This document shows positions 6,595 through 15,366 of a stretch of 64,000 nt of DNA, one piece after another; positions within the stretch are counted from its first letter, which is position 1, and every line of letters begins with the position of its first letter. The DNA comes from JAXLWB01 sp046328715 (lineage in GTDB: Bacteria > Chloroflexota > Anaerolineae > Caldilineales > Caldilineaceae), in NCBI GenBank assembly GCA_046328715.1, contig JAXLWB010000007.1:186001-250000 (forward strand), given 5' to 3'. Made by a program: the position numbers and the translations under genes. The notes under the pieces were generated by a model. It ran no database searches, was not told where the DNA came from, and saw only the letters and a list, made by a program, of their open reading frames with translations.

Positions 6595-9495
6595 ATGCGC
6601 CAAATCGAATTTCGCCTCCTCGGCAAACCAGAAATCTATATCGATGGAATGCCTTTTCAGCGGTTAAAGGCAGATAAGGGCAACGCCCTTCTCTACTATC
6701 TAGCTGTCACGCGCCAAGAACATAGCCGAGATCGACTCTCCTCACTGCTGTGGGGCGGACATAACGACAGTGACGCCCGCAATAACTTGCGTAACCTGAT
6801 CAGCGTTCAACTCAAAAAAGCCGATCCTTTGCTGCCCTTTCTCAAGATTGAACGTGATGGATTGCAACTCCATCCTGATACCGAAATCTTGGTCGATGTA
6901 AGTCGCTTTGAAAGTGCGCTGCGCAATCCTCAGGTAGCGTTGGATGAGCTAGAAACAATCTTTACCCTGCTGCGCGGCGAATTTCTGGAGGATTTTGCGG
7001 TTGATGATGCGCCCGAGTTCGAGGAGTGGGTGGAACGTCAGCGTGCCAATCTGCGCCAACAGGCAATTCGGGCTGGCACGCGGCTGGCCGAACAATACGT
7101 TCAAGCTGAACGTTACGACGACGCACTCGCCTGCATTGACCGGGTGCAAAGCTTCGATGCCTTTGATGAGCAGGCGCTCTATCACAAAATGCACGCCTAC
7201 GCCCTGGCTGGCAAACCAAGCGAAGCGATTGCGACCTACGATCGTTTTGCCGAGCTGTACGAAGAAGAGTTTGGCGATGCTCCTCCTGAAGAATTACGCA
7301 AGCTCTATGCCAAAATTAAACGGGGCGAGATCAAGAAAGTCTCTGCCCCGGCGTCTGGGCTTGCTGCGCAGCAACCTAGCTTCTTACCGCCGCCCTTCCA
7401 GGCACCTGCCTCGATTCAGCACTTTGTCGGTCGCGAGCGCGAGGTGGAGTTGATTGAGGCGGCTCTCACCGGTGAGGGAACGTCGCGTATTGTCGGATTG
7501 GTAGGTATGGGCGGCGCAGGTAAATCTGCGCTGGCAGTTCACGCTGCACATTACCTGTTTCCCTTCTTTCCGGACGGTGTTTTGTGGACGCAATCCTCGC
7601 TGGGCGAAGTAGCCGATCTGCTCAACAGTTGGGCCAAGGTCTTTGGCTACGATTTTAGTAATGTCAGCGATGTGCAGAATCGTGCGGCGGCGTTACGCGG
7701 TCTGCTAGCGACTCGGCGCGTGTTGATCGTGATCGACGATGTCACCAGTTTGGCGCGCGTGCGGCTCTTATTGCCGGGCGAAGGTCGTTGTGCCGTGCTA
7801 TTCACCACACGTAACCAAGAGATTGCCGCTGCGCTCACGTCGCAGATTATTCCAGTGGGTGAACTTTCCCTGAGCGAGGGCATTAATTTGTTGGCATCGC
7901 TAATTGGCAACGAGCGCTGTCACGCCGAAGAAAAATCTGCACAAGAGATCTGTAGGCTATTGAGTAACCTGCCACTTGCTATCGAAATCGCTGGGCAGTT
8001 GCTCTCGGTGCGACAGCGCATGAGTTTGGCGCAGATGGTGACGCGCCTACGTGATGCCAGTCAACGGGTGGGGCTGAGCATTGCCGACCATGAGGTGCGT
8101 ACCTCCTTTATGGTCAGTTGGAATGCGCTGGACGAATGGCAGCGGCGCGTCTTTCAAGCCTTGGCTGTCTTTGAAGGGCGTTCGTTTACTGCCAATGCCT
8201 TGGCTGGCATTTTAGGCATAGAGTTGGACACGATCGAAGATCGCCTAGCGGAATTGAAGGTGCGCTCGCTAGTCAACGAACATGGGGTAGATCGCTATCA
8301 GCAGCATCCCTTGTTGGCTGACTTTGCGCTGGACCAGCTTTACGAGTCTGAATCACTCTTTCACAGCATGGCGCAATGGTATGAAGCTTTTATACGTCAG
8401 CTTGGACCAACCCAGGAATTGCCAGAAGCCGACTGGGAAAATGTGATGGCTGGCATGCGTGCTGCCCACTTGCTCAAAGCGTGGCCCTTGGTGTTGGACT
8501 ATGCCAATCTGTTGGAACAGCTTTGGCTGCGACAAGGACGCTTTACACAGGCGCGCCAGGGTTGCGGCTGGGCGGTAGATGCTGCCCAGCACATGGCGAA
8601 TGGTGAAGCACGTACACGCTACTTACTCGTCTGGGGCAAAGCCAGTGTTGAACAGGATGAGTTTGAGGAAGCGTTGCAGGTGCTCAATGATGCCTATACC
8701 TTGGCACTCGAACTTGAAGAGGACAATTATGTTGTTGAAATTCGCCATTGGCTGGCACGGGTTGCCTTTGAGCGGGGCGATTATACGTTGGCCCGTCGCC
8801 TATTAGAGGAAAATCAGCAGCTCTGTCAAACGCTGAACCATCAGATGGGATTAGCGCAAACCTATTACCTGTTGGCCTACTGTTACTACGATCAGGGCGA
8901 TCTTGAGCATGCCGAGCAGCTCTGTCAACAGTCGCTGGCACTGCTTCGTCAATTGGGTACGTTGCAGTTTCAGAGCAACATCTTGCGCCTGCTTTCGGAT
9001 ATTGCAATTGAAAACGGGCAATTTGACAACGCTTTACTCTATGCTCAGTTGGCATTGGCCAGCAGCGAGGAGGCGCGCGATCGCAGCGAGCTTGGTGCCA
9101 GCTATTACAGCTTGGCCGTAGCCCATCGCTTCTTACAACAGTTTGAAAGTTGTGAGAAATTTCTGGAGAAGGCCCTGGAACTCTTTGAACAGATGGGAGA
9201 TCGCGGCTTTCGGGCGATTGTGTTGTATGAGATGAGCAAGGTAATGACGATGGTGCAGAAATCAGATCGGGCACTTGAGGCTGCGCTCGATGCGCTGGCA
9301 CTCTTCCGAGCAGTTGAAGATCGTTACAACCTGAGTCGCACGCTCTATCATGTCGGAGATCTCCACCTTGTCATCAACAACCCGATACTGGCGGAGCAGT
9401 ATTGGCTCGAAGCGCTACAAATTGCCCAAGCCTCGAACTTACCACTGGTCGCTGATATCCAACAGCGACTTGACCGAGAGATTATGACAGGGTGA
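6595..9495 (+). CDS. SARP-like regulator: BTAD, NB-ARC ATPase and TPR domains
   Basis: Cytoplasmic signal-transduction transcription factor of 966 residues. The N-terminal 100 residues resemble the winged-helix part of SARP/AfsR regulators (RLLGKPEIYIDG ... LLWGGHNDSDARNNLRNLI). A bacterial transcriptional activator domain of TPR-like helices follows to about residue 245. A STAND/NB-ARC ATPase has its P-loop GMGGAGKSA near residue 304 and a Walker-B-like VLIVIDDV near 380. The C-terminal third (about 620-960) is TPR repeats that likely sense a ligand or partner. Family members switch on ATP binding and activate nearby genes, often for specialised metabolism. It converges on the metallopeptidase gene with only 46 bp between stop codons, and both genes carry the same repeat upstream. 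Confidence 0.9.
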   Translation: MRQIEFRLLGKPEIYIDGMPFQRLKADKGNALLYYLAVTRQEHSRDRLSSLLWGGHNDSDARNNLRNLISVQLKKADPLLPFLKIERDGLQLHPDTEILVDVSRFESALRNPQVALDELETIFTLLRGEFLEDFAVDDAPEFEEWVERQRANLRQQAIRAGTRLAEQYVQAERYDDALACIDRVQSFDAFDEQALYHKMHAYALAGKPSEAIATYDRFAELYEEEFGDAPPEELRKLYAKIKRGEIKKVSAPASGLAAQQPSFLPPPFQAPASIQHFVGREREVELIEAALTGEGTSRIVGLVGMGGAGKSALAVHAAHYLFPFFPDGVLWTQSSLGEVADLLNSWAKVFGYDFSNVSDVQNRAAALRGLLATRRVLIVIDDVTSLARVRLLLPGEGRCAVLFTTRNQEIAAALTSQIIPVGELSLSEGINLLASLIGNERCHAEEKSAQEICRLLSNLPLAIEIAGQLLSVRQRMSLAQMVTRLRDASQRVGLSIADHEVRTSFMVSWNALDEWQRRVFQALAVFEGRSFTANALAGILGIELDTIEDRLAELKVRSLVNEHGVDRYQQHPLLADFALDQLYESESLFHSMAQWYEAFIRQLGPTQELPEADWENVMAGMRAAHLLKAWPLVLDYANLLEQLWLRQGRFTQARQGCGWAVDAAQHMANGEARTRYLLVWGKASVEQDEFEEALQVLNDAYTLALELEEDNYVVEIRHWLARVAFERGDYTLARRLLEENQQLCQTLNHQMGLAQTYYLLAYCYYDQGDLEHAEQLCQQSLALLRQLGTLQFQSNILRLLSDIAIENGQFDNALLYAQLALASSEEARDRSELGASYYSLAVAHRFLQQFESCEKFLEKALELFEQMGDRGFRAIVLYEMSKVMTMVQKSDRALEAALDALALFRAVEDRYNLSRTLYHVGDLHLVINNPILAEQYWLEALQIAQASNLPLVADIQQRLDREIMTG

Positions 9496-9541
9496 CAAAG
9501 CTGCAACTCACTTTGCCACTCTGCCACTTTTATCCTTTTAA

Positions 9542-10918
9542 TTAATGCGTTCTTCCGATGGGTCCCTTCACTGTCCATCCTCGAAAGTCGATGGCGTGGT
9601 TGAAGGCACATTTGACCGCGTCTGAGGGGACTGGCTGGCTGCTATGCTTCTCTAGCTCGGTGGTTAGTTGGGTGCGGAGTTGGTCGTGTGGCGTCGTTCC
9701 GATGGGGCGAATGGTAATCGGTGCTTGGTCAGTAGAGATAGCGAGATGTTCGCCGTTGCTGGTTAGCTCGGGCAGGGAGCCTTCCACGCTCCAGTCCAAC
9801 GCTGCACCTTCCATCTCTTGAAGTGAATAGGCCCATAACCCTTGAGTCGAGCGCGACCGACACTGGGCAAGCCGACGTAACGGTGGCAGCGCAAAGATTG
9901 TGTCAACTATCTGACGCAAGGCCGCTTCAATTTCTTCTGCTGCGATTATGATTCTGGCTGTACCGCTGGCAGCTACGACTACCGGTTTGAATAAAGATTG
10001 GTTGGGTCGCTCCCTGCGTAACACTTCCCAGGCCGCACGAAATTCCTCGATTGTTTCCCAATCAAGTCCACTCAGCTTTTCTAAAACTGCCAAGTAGATC
10101 CCTGGGCGTAACGCAGGAATCGGATGTTCCCCATCATCTTCAAAATATTCACTGAACGAGGCGTTGCGCGCCATTTCGAGGGCACTGTCGGCGATATGTT
10201 TACCTGCAATCAAACAGCCATAAACATCAGCAAAGCATTCTTCGGCCCAATGTTCAGCCCACTCAGGTAAACCGCTTGCCTGTAATTGCTGTTGCAACCA
10301 CGCTTCTACACATTGTCCTTGCCAGGTACCATTGTGATAAATATAGTGGCCGACCTCATGCGGGATGGCGAGAAGATCAAAGGAATTGTCGATGGCGCTA
10401 AAGGGAATCCCGATCAACACAGCAGGCGCATAAGGGATTAGCCGTACATTGGTGGACTTTTGAAAATAGGTCATTACGGTCGATTCGTCCACCAAGGGTT
10501 GTTCCGATTGGCCCGAATCACCCCACTTCATGACTGGCTTCAACGCCCAATAGGTCCAATAGTCGGCCAATTTGAGATAGACCTGCGAACCGTCATCCTG
10601 GTTTGGATCGCCAAGATTCATGGCACGTTGGCTATAGGCACGGACAATCACATCCAGATCAAAGCCGACCTGCTGGAGTGTCGTATTGAGCACGTATTCC
10701 GCTGGATGGATTTCCCGTAGGTGTGAAGCGTGGGGACCATCGTAGAGATCTTCAAAAAAGTTGATCTGTTGGTTGCTGAATTCGGCTAAACATTCTAACA
10801 ACGCACGCAATGTTGCACTGCGATGCGTTGTCGGGTTTGCATGGATATGCTGAATCACCTTCTGAATATAGCCTTGTAAGGATTGGCGGCGCTTCGACAC
10901 CGTTGATTGCTGGCTCAT
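9542..10918 (-). CDS. Uncharacterised HExxH zinc metallopeptidase-like protein
   Basis: Predicted soluble protein of 458 residues. The zincin signature HEVGHYIYH is near residue 186 (two His ligands and the catalytic Glu). About 45 residues later AEECFADVYG supplies a plausible glutamate third ligand, giving a gluzincin-like layout. No signal peptide or membrane segment is seen, so it would act in the cytoplasm. I do not recognise a named family. The ATG at 10918 is chosen over 10948 because AAGGAGG sits six bases ahead of it. The C-terminal 130 residues lack obvious motifs. It is paired with the SARP-like regulator by convergent orientation and shared upstream repeats. Protease activity is inferred only from the motif. 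Confidence 0.75.
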   Translation of the reverse strand: MSQQSTVSKRRQSLQGYIQKVIQHIHANPTTHRSATLRALLECLAEFSNQQINFFEDLYDGPHASHLREIHPAEYVLNTTLQQVGFDLDVIVRAYSQRAMNLGDPNQDDGSQVYLKLADYWTYWALKPVMKWGDSGQSEQPLVDESTVMTYFQKSTNVRLIPYAPAVLIGIPFSAIDNSFDLLAIPHEVGHYIYHNGTWQGQCVEAWLQQQLQASGLPEWAEHWAEECFADVYGCLIAGKHIADSALEMARNASFSEYFEDDGEHPIPALRPGIYLAVLEKLSGLDWETIEEFRAAWEVLRRERPNQSLFKPVVVAASGTARIIIAAEEIEAALRQIVDTIFALPPLRRLAQCRSRSTQGLWAYSLQEMEGAALDWSVEGSLPELTSNGEHLAISTDQAPITIRPIGTTPHDQLRTQLTTELEKHSSQPVPSDAVKCAFNHAIDFRGWTVKGPIGRTH

Positions 10919-11022
10919 GTGAACCTCCTTGGGTTCAACATACGGCACGACACTAACTTTGCTACCTGATACCGTCTGTCTATGGCAACGTCATCTGTAC
11001 TCGACGGAGTCTACCAATGGTA

Positions 11023-11040
11023 GCGTTAAATGATCGTTAA
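11023..11040 (+). promoter_or_regulatory. Heptamer direct repeat with 11-bp period upstream of the metallopeptidase gene
   Basis: GCGTTAA, four bases, then TCGTTAA. This matches the 6359-6376 repeat in layout and in 13 of 14 repeat bases, and lies about 105-120 bp upstream of the start at 10918. It is a candidate binding site for the SARP-like regulator. The rest of 10919-11210 shows no gene. Confidence 0.45.
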
Positions 11041-11163
11041 AAGAGCATCTCGGCTCAGAGGTTCGACAGTTTACTGCTCTCTAGGTTGATCAGTCATCTG
11101 GACGTGAAGAGTGATGCGTAATCCGTGAATTTACTGTCAACGTATTTCAGGACTTGACAGCAT

Positions 11164-11179
11164 TGTGAAGTGCCGGTCA
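11164..11179. repeat. 16-bp motif, inverted copy of 6397-6412
   Basis: Exact reverse complement of the motif upstream of the SARP-like gene. It lies 32 bp beyond the stop codon of the sulfotransferase gene. Confidence 0.6.
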
Positions 11180-11210
11180 TGTTGGTTCGGGCTGAATAGG
11201 TACCATCAAT

Positions 11211-11801
11211 CTAGCCAGCGGCGCTCCGGTTGCGATAGAGCGATTGATCGATCCGTTGTAACATGGTACTTGTCTCCAGACGATTGCCAAGAAATTGGTT
11301 GATCGTCTGCACAGGGAGGGTCGGCTCTTGAAGCAATTCATGATAATGAACATAGAGCACATCGATGTTCGGTTGATTGGCTAACCAACTCTCCACGCTT
11401 TGCAGATGTTTTTGAAAGAGCTCTGTCATCTGCGCATCGCCAATTTTGTTCGGATCTTCCCCCCGTCGCATCAACATTTTTCGCTGCGATTCTAGCACTT
11501 CAGCGAGGTGCCGGCGCATAAAGATCACTTTGTAGTTGTATTGTGAGGGTAGATAGGGTAGTAGCGCTGAGATTACCTTGACGACCTTGCCCCTTGCTTC
11601 GTTCAGCCACTCAATATTGCCTTTCGGTAATTCCTTGACTCGTTCAAACTCATAATAGCCTGCTGGGTTATCGATATCGTGCTGACGAATGCCATCACTC
11701 AGCGCCGGAATGCCGCCCTCGACCAGCATTTGCATCATCAGTGAGGTCCCAGAACGTGGTAACCCGGATACAATGGTAATGAATTGATTATCTTCAGTCA
11801 T
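11211..11801 (-). CDS. Sulfotransferase family protein
   Basis: Predicted PAPS-dependent sulfotransferase of 196 residues that would transfer sulfate to a carbohydrate or lipid acceptor. The N-terminal GLPRSGTSLMM matches the 5'-phosphosulfate-binding loop, and IFMRRHLAEVLESQRKML matches the 3'-phosphate-binding region. It is short for the family (usually 250-300) but the start and the two cofactor motifs are present. It is the last gene of the minus-strand envelope block, 23 bp after the aminotransferase. Together with that context it suggests sulfation of a surface glycan or glycolipid. The acceptor is unknown. Confidence 0.85.
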   Translation of the reverse strand: MTEDNQFITIVSGLPRSGTSLMMQMLVEGGIPALSDGIRQHDIDNPAGYYEFERVKELPKGNIEWLNEARGKVVKVISALLPYLPSQYNYKVIFMRRHLAEVLESQRKMLMRRGEDPNKIGDAQMTELFQKHLQSVESWLANQPNIDVLYVHYHELLQEPTLPVQTINQFLGNRLETSTMLQRIDQSLYRNRSAAG

Positions 11802-11824
11802 CGTTTTCTCTGTTCATGTCTACG

Positions 11825-13009
11825 CTATGGTTTGAAGGTGCCTATGATTCTTTCTACGTCATTATCCGACAGGTAATGATGAGTGGGCAATGTTAACAGT
11901 CGCTGTGCGATGGATTCCGCATTGGGAAAGCTGCCCAGATTGAGTTGCGGGAAAAATTCTCCAATCGTCTTTTGATAGAGTCGCCCTACCCCAATGCCAG
12001 CCTCCCATAAACGTTGATAGAACTCTTCACGCAATGCGGCAGTCCGTGCCAGCAATGGCAAACGCAAGTAGGTCGCATCACCCAGTGAATCAGAAAAAAA
12101 CTGCAAAGAAGTGCTGGAACGCAAGTGGTCTATCATCTGTAAGGCACGGTTGCGTCTCGCCTGATTATACTGATCTAAGCGTGCTAATTGCTGTAACCCA
12201 ACACTCGCCTGTGCAGCAGTTAGCCGACTTAGGCGATAGCCCCAACTGTTTTCATTCTCGCCTACGCGCTGCGCACCCAAACGGGTCGCCAGCCACCAAA
12301 AATTCGGTTGAAATGCCAGTGTAAACAGCCCTAGACGAGCCAGGGAGACAAGGGAATGATTATAGCGGGTGGCAGGGAGTTGTTCATAATCGGCTCTCAG
12401 GGTCGCTATCATTGCTCTATTCTCCGTTTGCTGATTTACCGTGACTGCGCCGCCTCCTCCAGTCGAAAGTGCCTTGCCAGGACCCAAGCTGAAGAGCCCA
12501 TAATCACCTTGAGTGCCAAGGGCACGACCCGCAACTCGTGCCCCCATAGCTTGCGCCGCATCTTCAATCACAACCGCTCCCACTTGATGCGCCATCGACT
12601 GGATCGACGTGATTTCTTGCGCAATGCCAAAGGGGTGGACGCAGAGCACCGCCAAAACAGTGGTATCTAACAGGGAAGCCAGTTGTACCGTTTCATAGCC
12701 AAACATATCGGCTGCCAGATCGACCAATCGCACCTGTAATCCCACATCTAAGATAACTTTAGCCAGTGAAGGGCAGGTATAGGCAGGCAGGATCACTGCC
12801 TGCCGCTGTGGCTCGGTGTTGCGTTTGAGTGCCGAAAGCAGTAGGAAGAGCGCCGCCCGGCCCGACGAAGTCAGAAAGCAGTGAGGCACATCCAGATAAT
12901 GCGCCAATGCCTGGCGAAACTGCTCAACATTATTGCGGTTGAGGTTGGTTGGATTTGTCAACACCCGTAGTGGTAGCGGTGTAGCCGTGGGTGGCAAATG
13001 ATGAAACAT
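11825..13009 (-). CDS. DegT/DnrJ/EryC1/StrS aminotransferase
   Basis: PLP enzyme of about 394 residues of the sugar aminotransferase family, which usually makes amino sugars for polysaccharides or glycolipids. The N-terminal substrate loop SSGRAALFLLL, the PLP-contacting VVIEDAAQAMGA, and the Schiff-base lysine in SLGPGKALSTGGGGAV are visible. The ATG at 13009 is taken (an earlier one is at 13030). Either start lies inside the 3' end of the MFS gene, which stops at 12930, so the two genes overlap by about 80 bp in different frames. An internal GTG near 12964 would shorten the overlap. Its place in the cluster fits modification of an envelope glycan. Confidence 0.87.
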   Translation of the reverse strand: MFHHLPPTATPLPLRVLTNPTNLNRNNVEQFRQALAHYLDVPHCFLTSSGRAALFLLLSALKRNTEPQRQAVILPAYTCPSLAKVILDVGLQVRLVDLAADMFGYETVQLASLLDTTVLAVLCVHPFGIAQEITSIQSMAHQVGAVVIEDAAQAMGARVAGRALGTQGDYGLFSLGPGKALSTGGGGAVTVNQQTENRAMIATLRADYEQLPATRYNHSLVSLARLGLFTLAFQPNFWWLATRLGAQRVGENENSWGYRLSRLTAAQASVGLQQLARLDQYNQARRNRALQMIDHLRSSTSLQFFSDSLGDATYLRLPLLARTAALREEFYQRLWEAGIGVGRLYQKTIGEFFPQLNLGSFPNAESIAQRLLTLPTHHYLSDNDVERIIGTFKP

Positions 13010-14195
13010 AGCGTAAGAGTATGATACCAATCGCAGCGAGAACTGCAGCTACCCGTATTGCTACAGGGAGAGTCACATACAGTGCCAGCCAGCCGACAAC
13101 CATCGCCCCGCCGCTGTCTGAACCTGCATGAACAATACTGTAAATCGTCATCACTCGACCGCGCACCCGGTCCGGAATGGCCACTTGCACCTTGGTAATA
13201 GCCAGGCTTTGCAACAGCAACAGCGCAGCCCCGAGCAAAACCAACAGTAGACAAGCGCCCCAAAACGACTGTACGTAGGAGAAAAGAATCACCAAGGCTG
13301 CCAGCAGTAACGCAGTTGGAAAAAGCAGTCGTTGTTGACGTTCCGGACCTAACTGCCCCGTAATTAGCGTTCCCAGCAGTGAGCCAAGCGCACCCGCCGC
13401 CAATAACACGCCTAACCCGCGCGCATCGCTCTGCAATACTTGGGGCGCATAGGCAGGCATCAGCGCAAAGACGGGATTGGTTGCACCGCCAACTACAGCC
13501 ATGACGCCGATCACTGCGAGCAGCGTCGGTTGTTGCCAGAGCAGGCGCAGACCATCATTCATGCCACTGGCAACGGGTGCTACACTGGTTTGTGCCGGTA
13601 AACGGTCGGCGGCATCATTCCCCACTTGCAAGGAGAGTAAGACCAGAATCGGGGCAAGATAGGTGGCTGCGTTCAGTAGCATCGCCAACCCAGCGCCCAC
13701 GGTAGCAATCAGCACCCCGGCTGCGGCGTAGCCAATAAAGGTAGAAAAGTTAAAGAGCATGGCATTGAGCGCTACTGCATTGACCAGATCGTCGTTGGGG
13801 ACCAATTCGACAAGAAAGGCGCGCCGCGCCGGATGATCGATCGCTAAAATTGCACCAAACACAAAATAGAGCAGAAGCAGATGCCATAACTGTAGCACAC
13901 CAAAGGTTGCCAACAGGCCAAAGAGGGTTGCTTGCAGCAGCAGGCAACTCTGCGTCACTAGAATTACTTTGCGCCGCGGCAAGCGATCAATGAGCAATCC
14001 GCCGAACATCGAAACCGGCAGTACAGGCAAAAGCGATAAAAAACCAACCATACCCAGCCAAAACACCGATCCTGTTACATGATAGATCAGCCAACTTTCT
14101 GCCACAACTTGCAACGCGGTGCCAAAGGTTGAAATCAATTGGGCGATCCAAAAACGGCGAAACGCCGGCGAATGCAGGGCGGGTACAAGATTCAT
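12930..14195 (-). CDS. MFS transporter, EntS-like exporter
   Basis: Major facilitator superfamily protein of 421 residues with about twelve hydrophobic segments. The loop-2 region GGLLIDRLPRRKVILVTQ corresponds to the conserved MFS A motif. The overall look (NLVPALHSPAFRRFWIAQLISTFG at the start) is that of the MFS_3/EntS group, which exports siderophores, drugs or small metabolites. Its start codon overlaps the stop of the upstream lipoprotein gene by four bases (ATGA), a sign of translational coupling, and its end overlaps the aminotransferase gene. The likely cargo is a product or precursor of this cluster, which is inference. Confidence 0.88.
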   Translation of the reverse strand: MNLVPALHSPAFRRFWIAQLISTFGTALQVVAESWLIYHVTGSVFWLGMVGFLSLLPVLPVSMFGGLLIDRLPRRKVILVTQSCLLLQATLFGLLATFGVLQLWHLLLLYFVFGAILAIDHPARRAFLVELVPNDDLVNAVALNAMLFNFSTFIGYAAAGVLIATVGAGLAMLLNAATYLAPILVLLSLQVGNDAADRLPAQTSVAPVASGMNDGLRLLWQQPTLLAVIGVMAVVGGATNPVFALMPAYAPQVLQSDARGLGVLLAAGALGSLLGTLITGQLGPERQQRLLFPTALLLAALVILFSYVQSFWGACLLLVLLGAALLLLQSLAITKVQVAIPDRVRGRVMTIYSIVHAGSDSGGAMVVGWLALYVTLPVAIRVAAVLAAIGIILLRYVSSFATHGYTATTTGVDKSNQPQPQ

Positions 14196-15229
14196 ACGTT
14201 GGTGGCATCCCGTTTGCGCTGCTCATTTTTCGTTGTTCTTAGGTATACAATTCCTAACATCAAAAGCAAAAGGAAGAATGTGCCAATCCAAAGGAGCAAG
14301 CCGCGGTGCTGGGCCCAAGTTTGATTGAGAAAACGTGGGAATGTGGTTCGATAACTTGAGGAAGCAGGCGCGAGGGCTGGCATTGTGTCGGTCATAAAGC
14401 TAGAATTCAAGCCACCCGATGCTGAGTCGTTGTTTCCGAGCTGTGCGCTGTGTTGGCTGAGTAGCGAGCAGTCAAAGCCGTCGGGTCGTAGTCGAGTGAG
14501 GATGTCGTTGGCGACATCGACGGTTTCCGGGCTGGTCAGGATCGACAGCCCGTCCAAGTGATCGCTGATCGACCCCACCATGTTCAGCAGTTGAGGAACA
14601 TCGCCTTCGGTCCGGATTTGTGCCGCAAGCTGGATGTTTGGGTTGGCCTTACGCAGCGCCTGGCTCAGGGGCAGTACAAAGTCGCGTACTGTCTGCGGCT
14701 CAGTTTGCACACGTTGGATCTGCATCACAAAGATATCCACATACGGCGCAATTGCAACACCGCTTGCCAGGGCAATCGCATGATCGGGGCCAATGGCAAG
14801 TTGCTTGTTGTAACGCCTGGCAACTGTCTGTGCACGTCTGACACTTCCTACGGGATCCGCCTGCTCGTCAGGGCGGTTTTCAGGTCCACTTTCCAAGTTG
14901 TAACCGATAATGTCCAACTTGTCGTTGATCTCGGGCAGTAATGTTTCGATGTCTGCCACGGAACGAAAGACGACGAGACGCTGACCACGATGCAGACCGG
15001 TGAGCAAATCGATTGCCCGGACATTGTTTACACGGCTGATATCCTGACTACAGGCATGATTGTTTACCCAATTCATAAACTCGGCGCTGATCCCTAAATC
15101 AATCCAAAGACGATTGATTGCGGTCTGCGCTGCGGGCTCAAGATTCTGTGAGTTTGCAGGTGTAGCAGGCGCGCAGCTAAGCACAAGAATGGTCAGTATC
15201 GCAAGGCAGAAAAGAGTGAATGAACGCAT
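14192..15229 (-). CDS. Lipoprotein of unknown function with C-terminal membrane anchor
   Basis: Protein of 345 residues. A signal sequence with lipobox (ILVLSC, Cys19) is followed by a Ser/Pro/Asn linker. The body, about residues 40-240, reads like an alpha/beta fold with repeated short strands (RLVVFRS, DIIGYNLE, QLAIGPDHA, DIFVMQIQ, IQLAAQIR, DGLSILT), possibly a TIM-barrel glycosidase-like domain. A single membrane helix at about 312-332 is followed by a basic tail (RTTKNEQRKRD). That N-terminal lipid plus C-terminal helix arrangement is unusual. I do not recognise a named family. It is translationally coupled to the MFS gene and sits after the giant TPR protein. Confidence 0.7.
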   Translation of the reverse strand: MRSFTLFCLAILTILVLSCAPATPANSQNLEPAAQTAINRLWIDLGISAEFMNWVNNHACSQDISRVNNVRAIDLLTGLHRGQRLVVFRSVADIETLLPEINDKLDIIGYNLESGPENRPDEQADPVGSVRRAQTVARRYNKQLAIGPDHAIALASGVAIAPYVDIFVMQIQRVQTEPQTVRDFVLPLSQALRKANPNIQLAAQIRTEGDVPQLLNMVGSISDHLDGLSILTSPETVDVANDILTRLRPDGFDCSLLSQHSAQLGNNDSASGGLNSSFMTDTMPALAPASSSYRTTFPRFLNQTWAQHRGLLLWIGTFFLLLLMLGIVYLRTTKNEQRKRDATNV

Positions 15230-15289
15230 GACTGTGGTTTGCTCCGCACGGGGCGTGCTGATTCAACGAATGCAAAAGATCTTCTTATA

Positions 15290-15326
15290 GCCCCATTGGG
15301 GCGGTATAGGCTAGCCTGTTAGGCTA
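15290..15326 (-). terminator. Two small hairpins between TPR-protein and lipoprotein genes
   Basis: GCCCCATTGGGGC (15290-15302) and TAGCCT/AGGCTA (15312-15326) are adjacent palindromes in the 137-bp gap. They may attenuate transcription within the cluster. There is no U-tract. Confidence 0.4.
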
Positions 15327-15366
15327 AAATCCGAACACGCGTTATTAGCTGTACTTCGAGTCAACG

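Noticed and set aside
8684..9301. 205-codon minus-strand ORF within the SARP-like gene
   Set aside because: Antisense shadow of the TPR-coding region; rich in Arg, Pro and Ser with no protein-like motifs.
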